DNA of 64,000 nt from Pedobacter sp. BMA (GTDB taxonomy: Bacteria; Bacteroidota; Bacteroidia; Sphingobacteriales; Sphingobacteriaceae), in NCBI RefSeq assembly GCF_001027745.1, contig NZ_LECU01000001.1:186001-250000 (forward strand). The letters run 5' to 3'. How positions within the stretch are numbered: position 1 is the first letter of the stretch; every line of letters starts with the position of its first letter. Below the pieces are notes generated by a model, which was not told where the DNA came from, searched no databases, and saw only the letters and a program-made list of their open reading frames with translations. Positions 17,865-27,814 of this stretch are shown in pieces. Both the position numbers and the translations under genes were made by a program.

Positions 17865-18903
17865 CTTTCTGCGGGATTTTTAGGGTGGTAATATATAAAT
17901 TATTTGCCTCAATTTCCGTTTGCAATAAATGAGGATTGGCAAACAGCAAATATAATCTTCTTTTGATAGCGCTCAATCCAAATCCGGTACCGCCTGCAGC
18001 TTTCATTTCTGGATCAAATGGATTCTGAACACGCAACTCGAGAATATTACGATCTACAGTAACATCAACTTTAATGGTAATCCCTGCAGAAGTGTTATAC
18101 AATCCAAATTTAATTGCATTCTCGACAATTGGTTGAAGCAATGTTCCCGGTAAACATAAGTTAAGTGTATCTTCTGCTACGTTTACCTCTATATTTAACC
18201 GGTGACTGAACCGTACCTTTTCTATATCGAGGTAAAGCTGAATATATTCCATTTCTTCCTCAACAGATACCCATAATTCGTCATCGCGTTTCAGGGTTCC
18301 GCGAAGAAATGAAGCCAGCTTGGTAATCATCACTCCGGCCTCTTTAGGATTTACCATCGTAAGCGCAAAGACAGAGTTTAAGCTATTGAACAAAAAGTGC
18401 GGCTGAAGCTGATGACGGAGCTTATTTAGTTCTGCTTCCTTCGCCAGGGTTTTGGCGGCCGATAATCTTTCATGCGTTTCGGACTGTTCTTCAAGTCTGT
18501 ACCAGAGGATATTGGCCAATGCGCACCAACCTAAACACATAAAAGATATTAATCCCCGAAATGCAAATGAGAAATTATAGAAATCGAGGTATTCCTTAAA
18601 ATCAGAAAACACATATAATATGGTGTACTTGGCAGCGTATATAATGACGAAAGTTAATGCCAAAGTAATAATCAGTACATACAAAATACGTTCGTTTTTG
18701 GGCTGATAATACCCAAGCATATTGCTTATTGCAATGCAGGCCATCACCAGCAAAAAGTTACTTACAAAACTGTCGGCAAAAGAAATTAACCATGAAAAGT
18801 TAACTACATAATGCAACCCGACAGTGCACAACACAAACCATGCAATGGCTATGGTAAGGGCTGTTTTTTGTATTCGGGGTACGGAAAGAGGTCTAGTTGT
18901 CAA
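17842..18903 (-). CDS. LytS/YehU-type sensor histidine kinase
   Basis: The 353-residue protein has four membrane helices in the first 140 residues and then a short coiled-coil linker. The His_kinase domain has the phospho-accepting His in LQPHFLFNSLNS (about residue 168). The C-terminal ATPase domain has LLQPIVENAIKFG and TGFGLSAIKRRL. No large periplasmic domain is present, so the signal is probably sensed in the membrane or through the LiaF-like partner. It overlaps the response regulator gene. A strong palindrome precedes its start. Confidence 0.92.
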   Translation of the reverse strand: MTTRPLSVPRIQKTALTIAIAWFVLCTVGLHYVVNFSWLISFADSFVSNFLLVMACIAISNMLGYYQPKNERILYVLIITLALTFVIIYAAKYTILYVFSDFKEYLDFYNFSFAFRGLISFMCLGWCALANILWYRLEEQSETHERLSAAKTLAKEAELNKLRHQLQPHFLFNSLNSVFALTMVNPKEAGVMITKLASFLRGTLKRDDELWVSVEEEMEYIQLYLDIEKVRFSHRLNIEVNVAEDTLNLCLPGTLLQPIVENAIKFGLYNTSAGITIKVDVTVDRNILELRVQNPFDPEMKAAGGTGFGLSAIKRRLYLLFANPHLLQTEIEANNLYITTLKIPQKDDQNDSN

Positions 18904-18937
18904 AGCGTGTTTAGTTAATGGTAGTTCGTTTACTAAA

Positions 18938-18961
18938 CCAGGCAGAACTCGTTCTGCCTGG
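18938..18961. terminator. Intercistronic palindrome between the LiaF-like and kinase genes
   Basis: CCAGGCAGAAC and GTTCTGCCTGG pair over 11 bp with only two bases between the arms. In RNA the stem would open to a small loop. No long T-run follows on either strand, so it could attenuate the operon between its first and second genes, set mRNA stability, or be a protein-binding site. Confidence 0.5.
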
Positions 18962-18978
18962 TATTTTGTTCAAATACT

Positions 18979-19758
18979 TTAAAAACTTTTAATTTCAATT
19001 CCACCGAACAGAACTGTACCATCAAGATACAATGTTTTTTGCATCTGATCTATCGGAAGCATGTGCCCGCGCTTATCTTCTACACTTCCAAAAATTGCGG
19101 TCACATTCGATTTTATTGCCCAGGTTGGAGGAACAATCAGCTTGATGCCACCAAAAACTGCAGTCACATCAAGGGACGCCCTTTCATTAAAATCAGCTTG
19201 CGTCATAATGATGTCTGCCCCGCCAAAAACGGCTGAGATGTCTCCTCCTTTGAAATCTTTGGAATAAACTGTTTGGTTTGAACCACCGAAAACCGCAGTG
19301 ACGTCGATGAAATCATGCCCTGTTGGTTGCTGATTTGCTTCATTATAGCCCGCTTCAGCGCCTTGCTTGAAGCCGAAGTCTGATTTCAGGTTCTCTTTAA
19401 AAGTTTTCTTACTCCTCAGCGAATCTTTTGGCCTGATGATTAAAAACCCGCCGATAATCACCAATCCAAATCCTAATGCATATTTTGATACATCAATATC
19501 AAAGCCCATATTGTCGATGGTATTATATGATCCAATTAAGATTAATATCAGCCAGCCAATTCCTTTGAAATGGCGCTTAACGCCTAAAAACAAACCTAAT
19601 GCAATTAAGAATGTCCAGAAACTGAATACCCAGTTGGGGATATCCAGTCCCATGTTATCGAGCAGGAAGGCAAGCCCGATAATCACAATAACCAAACCAC
19701 TTAAGATCCGTCCAGAACTTTTAGCCGAATGTTGCCCGTTTATATTTAGATTTTCCAT
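18979..19758 (-). CDS. LiaF-like membrane protein
   Basis: The 259-residue protein has about four membrane helices in residues 15-110 (DUF5668/LiaI-LiaF-type, with two DNMGLD/DNMGFD repeats). A C-terminal beta-helical domain follows in which the unit AVFGG recurs (TAVFGGSNQ, SAVFGGADI, TAVFGGIKL, TAIFGSVED). In Firmicutes, LiaF inhibits the cognate kinase and the system answers to cell-wall damage. By analogy this protein could modulate the adjacent LytS-like kinase. Gene order here (LiaF-like, kinase, regulator) supports one operon. Confidence 0.85.
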   Translation of the reverse strand: MENLNINGQHSAKSSGRILSGLVIVIIGLAFLLDNMGLDIPNWVFSFWTFLIALGLFLGVKRHFKGIGWLILILIGSYNTIDNMGFDIDVSKYALGFGLVIIGGFLIIRPKDSLRSKKTFKENLKSDFGFKQGAEAGYNEANQQPTGHDFIDVTAVFGGSNQTVYSKDFKGGDISAVFGGADIIMTQADFNERASLDVTAVFGGIKLIVPPTWAIKSNVTAIFGSVEDKRGHMLPIDQMQKTLYLDGTVLFGGIEIKSF

Positions 19759-19889
19759 GTGTTATAATATTTAATAATCAAAAGTATTTATAAGAGATCA
19801 AAATGACCATGGATTGGCTTTAAAGATTCGAAGAATGGCGGTGAGCGGCTGCATTTCATCGGTGAAAAATATTTGCGTATTTTGAGACC

Positions 19890-20762
19890 ATGAAATATTG
19901 GTTAATAGTAGTAGGATTAAGCCTTTCCTCTTTATGTTTTGCCCAGGATATCCATACGAGATTTAAAGTCTACGACGTTAAAAAGCACAGGGTAATTTCA
20001 TTGGGCGAGATTATATCCGATATGAGTAAAGCAGATGTACTATTTTTTGGCGAAGAGCACAATGACTCAATCGGACATTTCCTGGAATTGGAAATATTCA
20101 GATTATTAAACGAAAAATACCAGAAACAGGTAGCTTTAAGCATGGAAATGTTCCACACAGATGTTCAGCCAGTAGTTGACGAGTATCTTGCTGACGCCAT
20201 TTCTGAAAAGAACTTTGTTAAAGACAGCAGAGCATGGTCAAACTATAAAGATTACAAACCACTAATCGAGTATGCCAAATTGGGGAAATTACCAGTTATC
20301 GCGGCTAATGCTGCTGCCAGATATAGTAACGCGGTAACAAAAGGTGGATTAGTTATTTTGCAATCGTTTCCAAAGTCATCCCTCGTGTTTCTACCGCCAA
20401 TCCCTATTGATACAGCATCCGGCAGATATTATGAAAAATTTAACAATTTACTGGGCGGACATAGCATGGGGTCGATGAAAGTATATCAGACTCAGAACTT
20501 CTGGGATGCGACCATGGCCTGGTCAATCAGCAGGTTTATGAAAAACAACAAATCATTCAAAATATTTCAAATCAACGGTCGCTTTCACAGCGATGAAAAG
20601 TTAGGAACCTTTGCTCAGTTAATGCGTTATGCACCTAAAGCCAGAATCCTGAACATCTCAGCTTTTTCCGATGATAGTTTTGAAAATCCAGACTGGAATA
20701 AGTTTAGCGACCTGGCAGATTATGTGATCATCACAGATCCGAAAGTAAAAAGAAGCTATTAG
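19890..20762 (+). CDS. ChaN family (heme-binding/uptake-like) secreted protein
   Basis: The 290-residue protein has a signal peptide ending FAQ (about 19 residues). The mature part matches the ChaN/DUF399 fold: strand VLFFGEEHND near residue 50, then LSMEMFHTDVQPVVDEYL, and a late IFQINGRFHSDEKLG segment. The His residues in the EEHND and GRFH motifs are the conserved ones. ChaN binds two hemes in Campylobacter and is linked to iron uptake. Erythromycin-esterase-like relatives share the fold, so substrate remains open. The gene is single and ends at a strong bidirectional hairpin. Confidence 0.82.
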   Translation: MKYWLIVVGLSLSSLCFAQDIHTRFKVYDVKKHRVISLGEIISDMSKADVLFFGEEHNDSIGHFLELEIFRLLNEKYQKQVALSMEMFHTDVQPVVDEYLADAISEKNFVKDSRAWSNYKDYKPLIEYAKLGKLPVIAANAAARYSNAVTKGGLVILQSFPKSSLVFLPPIPIDTASGRYYEKFNNLLGGHSMGSMKVYQTQNFWDATMAWSISRFMKNNKSFKIFQINGRFHSDEKLGTFAQLMRYAPKARILNISAFSDDSFENPDWNKFSDLADYVIITDPKVKRSY

Positions 20763-20778
20763 GTTGATACCAAATAAA

Positions 20779-20801
20779 AAATCCGCCTCTCAGGCGGATT
20801 T
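20779..20801. terminator. Bidirectional terminator between the ChaN-like gene and mscL
   Basis: AAATCCGCCT and AGGCGGATTT form a 10-bp stem with a 3-base loop. Read on the minus strand, six T follow. The two genes converge on it. Confidence 0.8.
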
Positions 20802-20806
20802 CCAAT

Positions 20807-21253
20807 TTATGCTTTTGCTTTTAGCAAATCTCTTATTTCTGTAAGCAATACCTCTTCTTTGGTTGGTGCCGGAGGTGCAGCTGGCGTGGCTTCTTCCTTA
20901 CGTTTCAAAGCATTAATAGCCTTAACCATGAGGAAAATAATAAATGCCAAAATCAAAAAATTAATGATTTCAGTTACGAAATTACCCCAGGCGAAAACAG
21001 GGCCCAGTTTTTTCGCTTCTTCGAGTGAAAGATCAGGATTTGCTTCAAACGCAGCTTTAACCTTATCATTTAATGGAAAATAAAAATTAGTAAATCCCTT
21101 ATCTCCTATCAACAAACTTATTGGAGGCATTATCAAATCGTTCACCAATGATTGTACAATTTTCCCAAAAGCACCACCAATGATAACACCGACTGCAAGA
21201 TCAACTACATTGCCTTTAATGGCAAACTCTTTAAATTCTTTTACAAATCCCAT
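20807..21253 (-). CDS. mscL: Large-conductance mechanosensitive channel
   Basis: The 148-residue channel relieves osmotic downshock. The N-terminal amphipathic helix [30 protein letters not shown] (family signature, not a new motif) leads into the pore helix, and TM2 lies near residues 92-112 ([19 protein letters not shown]). The cytoplasmic C-terminal helix follows an Ala/Pro linker. Residues 60-85 form the periplasmic loop. Complete and of usual length. Confidence 0.97.
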   Translation of the reverse strand: MGFVKEFKEFAIKGNVVDLAVGVIIGGAFGKIVQSLVNDLIMPPISLLIGDKGFTNFYFPLNDKVKAAFEANPDLSLEEAKKLGPVFAWGNFVTEIINFLILAFIIFLMVKAINALKRKEEATPAAPPAPTKEEVLLTEIRDLLKAKA

Positions 21254-21384
21254 AAATTAAATTTTAATATATTTATTTTCAAATTAGCAAACATAATGCC
21301 CATGCATATGTTTAAGGGATGATTTTAAAACCAAACATAACAAAAGCATTTGATTAATTCCCCAAATATCTGAAATGATTTGTT

Positions 21385-21392
21385 TATTTTTG
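21385..21392 (+). promoter_or_regulatory. Possible -7 promoter element of rpoN
   Basis: TATTTTTG matches the Bacteroidota -7 consensus TAnnTTTG and lies 21 bases before the rpoN ATG. I found no good TTG-type -33 element at the right spacing, so support is modest. Confidence 0.35.
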
Positions 21393-21412
21393 CTCCAATT
21401 CTATTACTAAAT

Positions 21413-22885
21413 ATGCTAAAGCAACATCTACAACAAAAATTATTACAAAAGTTATCACCACAACAAATTCAGTTTATTAAGTTGTTGCAGGTGCCAACAG
21501 TTGCTTTAGATACGCGTGTTAAAGAAGAACTGGAAGAAAATCCAGCACTCGAAGATCCAAGTTTAATGACACAGGATGAGCCGAAAGGTGAGTATGATGA
21601 TTTGAACGATACCCCGGATAATTACGAAAGCTCATCTGAGGAAAGTGGTATGGATGAGTTTAATGTTGATGATTATCTGCAAGATGATAGCGCTAACGAC
21701 TATAGCACCAATTACAATAACGGCGATGATGATGAAGAGAAAAAAGAAACACCTATAGCGATAGAAAGTACTTTTTTTGAAAGTCTGCAGGAGCAACTGG
21801 ACCTGGTACCCTTATCTGATCAGGATTTCATAATCGGCAAACAGATTATAGGCAGTTTAGATGATGATGGCTACTTGCGACGCCCCCTAAGCTCAATGAT
21901 CGATGACCTGGCATTTTCACAGAATGTAATGGTGGAAGAAGAAGATGTACTGGAAATGCTGAAACTGATTCAAAGCTTCGACCCTCCGGGAATTGGTGCC
22001 AGGGATTTAAAAGAATGCCTGCTTATTCAGCTTAAAAGGAAAGACGCCAGCAACCCGATCATCGTTAAAGCAATGAATGTTGTGGAGAACTACCTGGATG
22101 AATTTACACGTAAGCATTACGATAAATTAGAAAAGAGTCTCGGACTTGACAGCGAGGAGCTGAAAGAAGTAGTGAATGAGATTTTGCGTTTGAATCCTAA
22201 ACCGGGTGATGCGAACCAGGTTACAACAAAGCAAATGCAGATCATCCCGGATTTTCACATCAGCAACAATGACGGCATTTTAATTCTGACTCTCAATTCA
22301 AAAAATGCACCCGAGCTTAAAGTAAGCCGCTCCTACCAGGAAATGTTCGAGCATTATGATAAGGCTGCCTCAAAAGATAAAAAGCTAAAAGAAGCCGTTC
22401 AGTTTGTAAAGCAAAAACTTGACTCAGCAAAGTGGTTCATAGATGCCATTAAGCAAAGACAGCAGACCTTGCTTAAAACCATGAATGCCATCATGCATTA
22501 TCAGTATGAATATTTTTTAACGGCAGATGAGCGTAAAATGCGCCCTATGATTTTGAAAGATATTGCTGATAAAATCGATATGGATATTTCTACAGTATCC
22601 AGGGTAGCCAATTCAAAGTACGTTCAAACGGAATTCGGCACCTTTTTGCTTAAATCCTTTTTTTCTGAAGCCATTCAAACCGAAAATGGTGAAGAAGTTT
22701 CCAACAAAGAAGTTAAAAAAATTCTTGAAGATTGTATTGGTAATGAGGACAAACGCAAACCGCTTGCCGATGAAAAGTTAACTGAAATCCTGAAAGACAG
22801 GGGTTATAACATCGCCCGCAGAACGGTTGCAAAGTATCGTGAGCAAATGAATATCCCCGTTGCCCGCCTCAGAAAGGAATTATAG
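21413..22885 (+). CDS. rpoN: RNA polymerase sigma-54 factor
   Basis: The 490-residue protein starts at ATG 21413; the upstream in-frame TTG would add an unlikely hydrophobic tail. Region I is Gln/Leu-rich (LQQKLLQKLSPQQIQFIKLLQ) and binds enhancer-binding proteins. An acidic, low-complexity region II spans about 50-130. The core-binding domain follows, then the helix-turn-helix (MDISTVSRVANSKY), and finally the RpoN box ARRTVAKYRE near the C-terminus, which contacts the -24 element. It is monocistronic. No sigma-54 activator gene is visible in the window. Confidence 0.97.
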   Translation: MLKQHLQQKLLQKLSPQQIQFIKLLQVPTVALDTRVKEELEENPALEDPSLMTQDEPKGEYDDLNDTPDNYESSSEESGMDEFNVDDYLQDDSANDYSTNYNNGDDDEEKKETPIAIESTFFESLQEQLDLVPLSDQDFIIGKQIIGSLDDDGYLRRPLSSMIDDLAFSQNVMVEEEDVLEMLKLIQSFDPPGIGARDLKECLLIQLKRKDASNPIIVKAMNVVENYLDEFTRKHYDKLEKSLGLDSEELKEVVNEILRLNPKPGDANQVTTKQMQIIPDFHISNNDGILILTLNSKNAPELKVSRSYQEMFEHYDKAASKDKKLKEAVQFVKQKLDSAKWFIDAIKQRQQTLLKTMNAIMHYQYEYFLTADERKMRPMILKDIADKIDMDISTVSRVANSKYVQTEFGTFLLKSFFSEAIQTENGEEVSNKEVKKILEDCIGNEDKRKPLADEKLTEILKDRGYNIARRTVAKYREQMNIPVARLRKEL

Positions 22886-22963
22886 AGCTGTTCTACATGC
22901 TGTGTTAGTTGTAAGCCATTTGTGTACTGGTGTTACAACCTAAAGTTAGGAGTTCAAAAAACC

Positions 22964-23974
22964 TTACCAGATTTTAATGTATGATGGGACCTTGTAAATA
23001 TTGTTCAACATCAGTCCAAGCACAATTTCATGACTGCCATTGCTCACCTGATTCAAATCTGAAGTTGTAAAATCGTACGAGTAAGTCAGATTAACCATTT
23101 TGCCTATGTTAAAACCAGCCATTGCAGCAAAGGAATCATCTTTCCGGTAACTTCCGCCCAGCCAGAAACGATCTCTAAAAGCAATTTTCATATTTAAATC
23201 AAATGAAACCGGACTTGGCTCCACGTATTTGATCATTACTGAAGGAATGGCTGCGATTTCATCATCAAAGAAAAACTTGTATCCTGCAGTAGCAAAATAA
23301 TGCGGAACCTCTTTACCCACATTGTATGATTCATCTCCGGTAAAACTTAATGTTTGTGGTAAAATCTGCTGAACAGATAAACCTGCAAATAATCGTGAGC
23401 CATATAACCATAACCCGATACTCAGGTCAGGTTTAACCTGGTTAATCAACGCTCTGTTTAGTGCCGGATCATACGGCGTGTCAAATGTTAAAGCATTTAC
23501 ATCAAGCGAAATACTGGAAACACCGGCGGCAACGCCTGCAGATAAATTAAAGTTATTGTTAAGCTGTAAATGGTAGGCATAAGTCACATTTGCATCCACC
23601 CGCTTTATTGGCCCTGTTTTATCCAATACTGCCGTTACACCCATACCGTGGTGAGATGGAGATGACGTATAGTTTTGCGTATAATTGCGGTCCATTGGGT
23701 TACCTGTTTGCTCCGGAAAAGAAGTCAGTGCATTACTCCAAAGCTGGTTATCTCCTAGTGCCCAATGTGCTGACACAAACGATGTTTGCGGCGCGTCGTT
23801 AATCCCTGCCCATTGTTTCCTGTACCCTGCCTTGAAATCCATATAATTTTCAATTCCCGATAAAGCAGGATTGAGCAGATATTGATTAAATATATACTGG
23901 GTATACTGTGGTTTCTGCTGCGAAAACCCCTGAAGTGTAAGAAAAACTGCTAAAATAAAAATGAGCTTTTTCAA
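22964..23974 (-). CDS. PorP/SprF family type IX secretion-associated outer-membrane protein
   Basis: The 336-residue protein has a signal peptide ending FSQ. The family opening QYTQYIFNQYLLNPALSGI is followed by barrel strands (YRKQWAGIND, YAYHLQLNNNFNLSAG, GSHEIVLGLMLNNI). PorP/SprF proteins lie in the outer membrane and are needed to export or attach one particular T9SS type-B substrate, usually encoded next to them. Here the large adhesin gene ends 4 bases upstream, so this is its probable dedicated partner. Confidence 0.93.
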   Translation of the reverse strand: MKKLIFILAVFLTLQGFSQQKPQYTQYIFNQYLLNPALSGIENYMDFKAGYRKQWAGINDAPQTSFVSAHWALGDNQLWSNALTSFPEQTGNPMDRNYTQNYTSSPSHHGMGVTAVLDKTGPIKRVDANVTYAYHLQLNNNFNLSAGVAAGVSSISLDVNALTFDTPYDPALNRALINQVKPDLSIGLWLYGSRLFAGLSVQQILPQTLSFTGDESYNVGKEVPHYFATAGYKFFFDDEIAAIPSVMIKYVEPSPVSFDLNMKIAFRDRFWLGGSYRKDDSFAAMAGFNIGKMVNLTYSYDFTTSDLNQVSNGSHEIVLGLMLNNIYKVPSYIKIW

Positions 23975-23978
23975 AATT

Positions 23979-26900
23979 CTATCTGATAATTGTTAATGGT
24001 CCTGTCACTGTTTTCCGGCCGTTGCGCGGATTGATAATGTAATAATATACACCTACGGGCAATGGTTCATTCTGATAATTTCCGTCGAATGGAGTCTGAT
24101 ATCCATTACTGGAAAACACCTTGTTCCCGTTACGATTGAAGATCTCAACAGTAGCAAGTGGATATGATTCTAAATATTTAATTAACCATACATCATTTAC
24201 CCCATCCCCGTTGGGCGTAAATGCATTAGGCGGATTTATACTTTGCAATACTTTAACCATAACCGATGAAGTTGCCATACAACCATCGGGCTGGGTAGTT
24301 ACAGTGAGGGTATATTCGGTATCTTTTTCCGGTGCCGCTACCGGGTTTAGTACATCTGTACGGTTAAGCCCCAGCGCCGGCGACCAGCTGTAGGTTAAGT
24401 TTTTGCCTTCGGCTGTGGCAGGAAGGGGAAGTTGACCACCTGCCAAAATGTAAATGATTTCGCCCGCATCAGTTACAGGCGACTCATAAACTTCTACTGT
24501 TTTTGTCACTGCATTTTCGCAACCATTATCAGCCTTAAAGGTATAGGTAATCATATGACTTCCTGGACCGGCAACTTTCGGATTATAGAGACCATCTTCG
24601 GCCATGCCTTTGCCATCGCTCGTATAAATGCCCTTCCCAATGATTCCTGAAGTTTCGTTGGCATAAGTAAACATCACACTGCCATCATTTTCACAAACTG
24701 AAGCCATATCGTTGAATAAAATCCGGGGCACAGGCTTCAAAGTGATTTCCTGAATCGCCTCTTTTGTACAAACAGAATTGTCACCGGTATAACCCACAAT
24801 CCTGATGGTATGTTTCTGAACCTGATTTCCTCCGAAAGCATCATAGGTTAAATGAATTTCATCAGTTTGATTAGGATACATCACCGTTTTGGTAATCGTG
24901 TTGACTCCTGTTGCGGTGTAATCTTTATAAATTTCGAGTTTTACAACTTTGCCTACCAGCGCCGTAAAACCGCTCCTGAGCACGACATCATTGTTGCTGC
25001 ATAAATTATCAATATTTAGCACCATAAATTCAGCTTTATCTACACGTCCGTTAACGATAAAAGATTTAGTACTGGTATTTTCACATCCATTGGAGTTAAT
25101 GATGGTGAGTTTAACCTCATAAGGACCTGGATTTACATACTGATGTTTACCATCTCTTTCGGTTGATGTATTTGCTCCACTCGCCGGGTCGCCGAAGTCC
25201 CATTTATAAGTAAAGGTTCCTGCCCCATAGGAAGCATCTACCGATATATTTACAAATGTGGTTAAGCCATCACTCGAACATACATCGGGCAAAGTGAAGT
25301 CGGCCGTTGGAATTGCCGTAATGTCAATCCTTTTTTCATATATTGTGCCACTGCAACCTGCACTGCTGGTGGTATAAAGCTTTACAGTGTATGCACCTAT
25401 TTTGGTAAAAACATGCGTGAATGGCTTACTGTCGGTTCTAGTTTCAGGATTTGTACCATCGTTGAAATCCCATTTCCAGAAAGAAATTGAAGATGTGTTA
25501 ACAGAATTATCAACGGTAGATTGATCAGTAAAGGTAACCGGCGCATTCACACAGCCTATAGCAGGTGCATCAAACTTGCTTTGAGATACCGGGTAAACTT
25601 CCACTTTCTTTTCTATCACATCTGACCAGCATCCCCCCGAGTTGGATACAGATAATTTAATTATATGAGATCCAATCGTTTTAAATGTGTAGGTAGGACT
25701 TTCTGTCTCAATAACTTCATCATCAAATTGCCACTTCCATTTAGTTACGGGAGCGTTGGTACTGCCGTTTACGATTACTGGTGTTACAGAATTCCCTAAG
25801 CATACCCGTTCGGAAACATTAAAAGTGGCATCAGGCTTTTCATAAATAATAAACCCGCTACTAATGGTTTCCATGTTACCACAATTGTTAGCGTTCTTGT
25901 AGGTAACCTGTACGCTAAAATTATAATCACCTGCTTTGTGTATGTCTATCTCATCAGGAAAATTGTAAGTGTAAAACTGAAGGCCGTCTTTGGTAGTAGG
26001 AATGGCAACCGGATTAGTTTGCTTTATTGTGTTCGCCCCATCTAAATTCCAAATCAGTTCAGTAGCCTCACCAGTAAGATTAATCTTAACTTTAAATCCA
26101 TCTCCTGCGCATCCCGATGTTATGGTATTCTCTGCAAGATCAGTTGCCTGAAAAGTATAACTCTGAACGTTTGCACCTGCAAGATATGCATAAGACTCAA
26201 CAACACCATATCCATAGGCAATGGCTGAAAACCCGCCACTCGCAGTCAGTCTATGCTGAGCTTGTAGGCCTGTTACATCAATTACAGCATAACTATAATC
26301 GGAATTGGCAATCGGAACAAACGATGATGAGTAAGCAGTACCATCTAATTTAAACGATGCAACTTCCGCAGTTTTGATCACCACGTTAATAAAGTATTTG
26401 TTGATGTTGGTTTTTGTACCCAAAAAGCTCTTTATGTCAGAGAAAACAGTAATATCATTAAGCGTTTGCTCAACTGGGTTTAATACCGTTATTTCCGGAT
26501 CACCAGGAAAAGGTGCATTTGCATTTGCACCTGTATTGCTTGGATTACAGGTCTGGGAAGTCTGGTAATGAGCCAGCGCAATTGAACGATCACTGGATAT
26601 TACATTTGGGCCCGTAGAATAAAAATTGATGATTGAACCTTTTTTATACGGGTTTGTTAAAGTAGTTCCATTTGCAGATGTAGTACTCCCATTTACAGTT
26701 ACATAAGTATTATCCTCAGCAACAATTATTCTAAACGCATCAGTATTTCCGTGTAGTGTGTTAAAAAATGGGGAGGTCACAAAGTTTTTTCCCCAGGCAG
26801 ATACAGGGAACAATTGTTGATATAAATTATCCCCACCTGATGGAGTTCTCGAGTTACCAGACTCACAAAACGCAACCCAGCTATTTCCGGAAAAAACAGC

Positions 26901-27560
26901 AATGGGTTTGCAATCACCGTCAGAGCTGATATAAGTTCCAGAGAGGTCATCAACAGCCTGATATTGGTAAATTTGCCCTTTATTTAACGTTATAGAAAAA
27001 GGTACACCTGCAGTATGGCCCCCAGTTCTGGAAGTCTGTTTTGGAACAATATTAATTAGGGTATTATCAACAGTCCCTAAAATACTGAACTCAGAATAAA
27101 TGTTTGCCCCTTTATTTCCAAGGTTTTCATGAGAAAAAACATAATATTCTTTGCCTAAGGTTGTGGTTGGAATCACCATTGTTCCACCAGTCCTGTTATT
27201 GTTATAGATAATGCAATACAAAGATATCTGCATATCAGTCTCAACATGAACAGCCATATTCGATTCCACAACCTCAGAACTCTCGATGTAAACATTAATT
27301 GAATTAGGATCAATAACAATCGGAGCTGAGCTGTTTGCATTTATCGTTCCCGAAGCAACTACTGTATTCCCAACAGATATCTTATAATTTGTTTTGTAAT
27401 CTGCAGATAAAATCAGATTCATCCTCGAGGTTTTACCATCCACGTGTGCTGAATATGGCAAATAAAAATCTTTTCCTTTATTGGAGGTCGCTTGCCCGAA
27501 AATAGTAGCTGGCAACAGAAATAATAGAAACACACCAACCAATAGCCAAAGCTTACACAT
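23979..27560 (-). CDS. Giant T9SS-exported PKD-repeat adhesin with IgGFc-binding-like N-domain and CHU_C C-terminus
   Basis: A 1193-residue surface protein with an N-terminal signal peptide (about 22 residues). Residues 25-480 form a beta-rich domain resembling the IgGFc-binding N-terminal family (KGKDFYLPYS, SVGNTVVASG, VHVETDMQISLY). At least three PKD-type Ig modules follow; WKWQFDDE, WKWDFNDG and YKWDFGDP are the PKD core. The last 90 residues carry the gliding-motility C-terminal domain: PPNAFTPNGDGVNDVWLI, then VEIFNRNGNKVF and a PVGVYYYII end. That is a type-B signal for type IX secretion. Adhesion to polysaccharide or protein is inferred. The PorP/SprF gene follows after 4 bases. Confidence 0.9.
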   Translation of the reverse strand: MCKLWLLVGVFLLFLLPATIFGQATSNKGKDFYLPYSAHVDGKTSRMNLILSADYKTNYKISVGNTVVASGTINANSSAPIVIDPNSINVYIESSEVVESNMAVHVETDMQISLYCIIYNNNRTGGTMVIPTTTLGKEYYVFSHENLGNKGANIYSEFSILGTVDNTLINIVPKQTSRTGGHTAGVPFSITLNKGQIYQYQAVDDLSGTYISSDGDCKPIAVFSGNSWVAFCESGNSRTPSGGDNLYQQLFPVSAWGKNFVTSPFFNTLHGNTDAFRIIVAEDNTYVTVNGSTTSANGTTLTNPYKKGSIINFYSTGPNVISSDRSIALAHYQTSQTCNPSNTGANANAPFPGDPEITVLNPVEQTLNDITVFSDIKSFLGTKTNINKYFINVVIKTAEVASFKLDGTAYSSSFVPIANSDYSYAVIDVTGLQAQHRLTASGGFSAIAYGYGVVESYAYLAGANVQSYTFQATDLAENTITSGCAGDGFKVKINLTGEATELIWNLDGANTIKQTNPVAIPTTKDGLQFYTYNFPDEIDIHKAGDYNFSVQVTYKNANNCGNMETISSGFIIYEKPDATFNVSERVCLGNSVTPVIVNGSTNAPVTKWKWQFDDEVIETESPTYTFKTIGSHIIKLSVSNSGGCWSDVIEKKVEVYPVSQSKFDAPAIGCVNAPVTFTDQSTVDNSVNTSSISFWKWDFNDGTNPETRTDSKPFTHVFTKIGAYTVKLYTTSSAGCSGTIYEKRIDITAIPTADFTLPDVCSSDGLTTFVNISVDASYGAGTFTYKWDFGDPASGANTSTERDGKHQYVNPGPYEVKLTIINSNGCENTSTKSFIVNGRVDKAEFMVLNIDNLCSNNDVVLRSGFTALVGKVVKLEIYKDYTATGVNTITKTVMYPNQTDEIHLTYDAFGGNQVQKHTIRIVGYTGDNSVCTKEAIQEITLKPVPRILFNDMASVCENDGSVMFTYANETSGIIGKGIYTSDGKGMAEDGLYNPKVAGPGSHMITYTFKADNGCENAVTKTVEVYESPVTDAGEIIYILAGGQLPLPATAEGKNLTYSWSPALGLNRTDVLNPVAAPEKDTEYTLTVTTQPDGCMATSSVMVKVLQSINPPNAFTPNGDGVNDVWLIKYLESYPLATVEIFNRNGNKVFSSNGYQTPFDGNYQNEPLPVGVYYYIINPRNGRKTVTGPLTIIR

Positions 27561-27814
27561 TATTTTATTAGTTTATTCGGCTTATGAAAGACATTTTATT
27601 CTAAATAGATATGCAATATACCATTTAAAGAATAGAACAAAAAAGACAATAATGGAAATTTAACACTTTTTATATTGTGCTAATGGATAAATTGAAGATC
27701 ATTAAAACGATCATGATCAATTCATCTGGAGAGAAAGGTGTAAGAATGGGCTTCAGTCAACAGATAGCCTAATTCAAAGTATAGATAAGAAGCTTATATA
27801 AAATATAGATTTCG

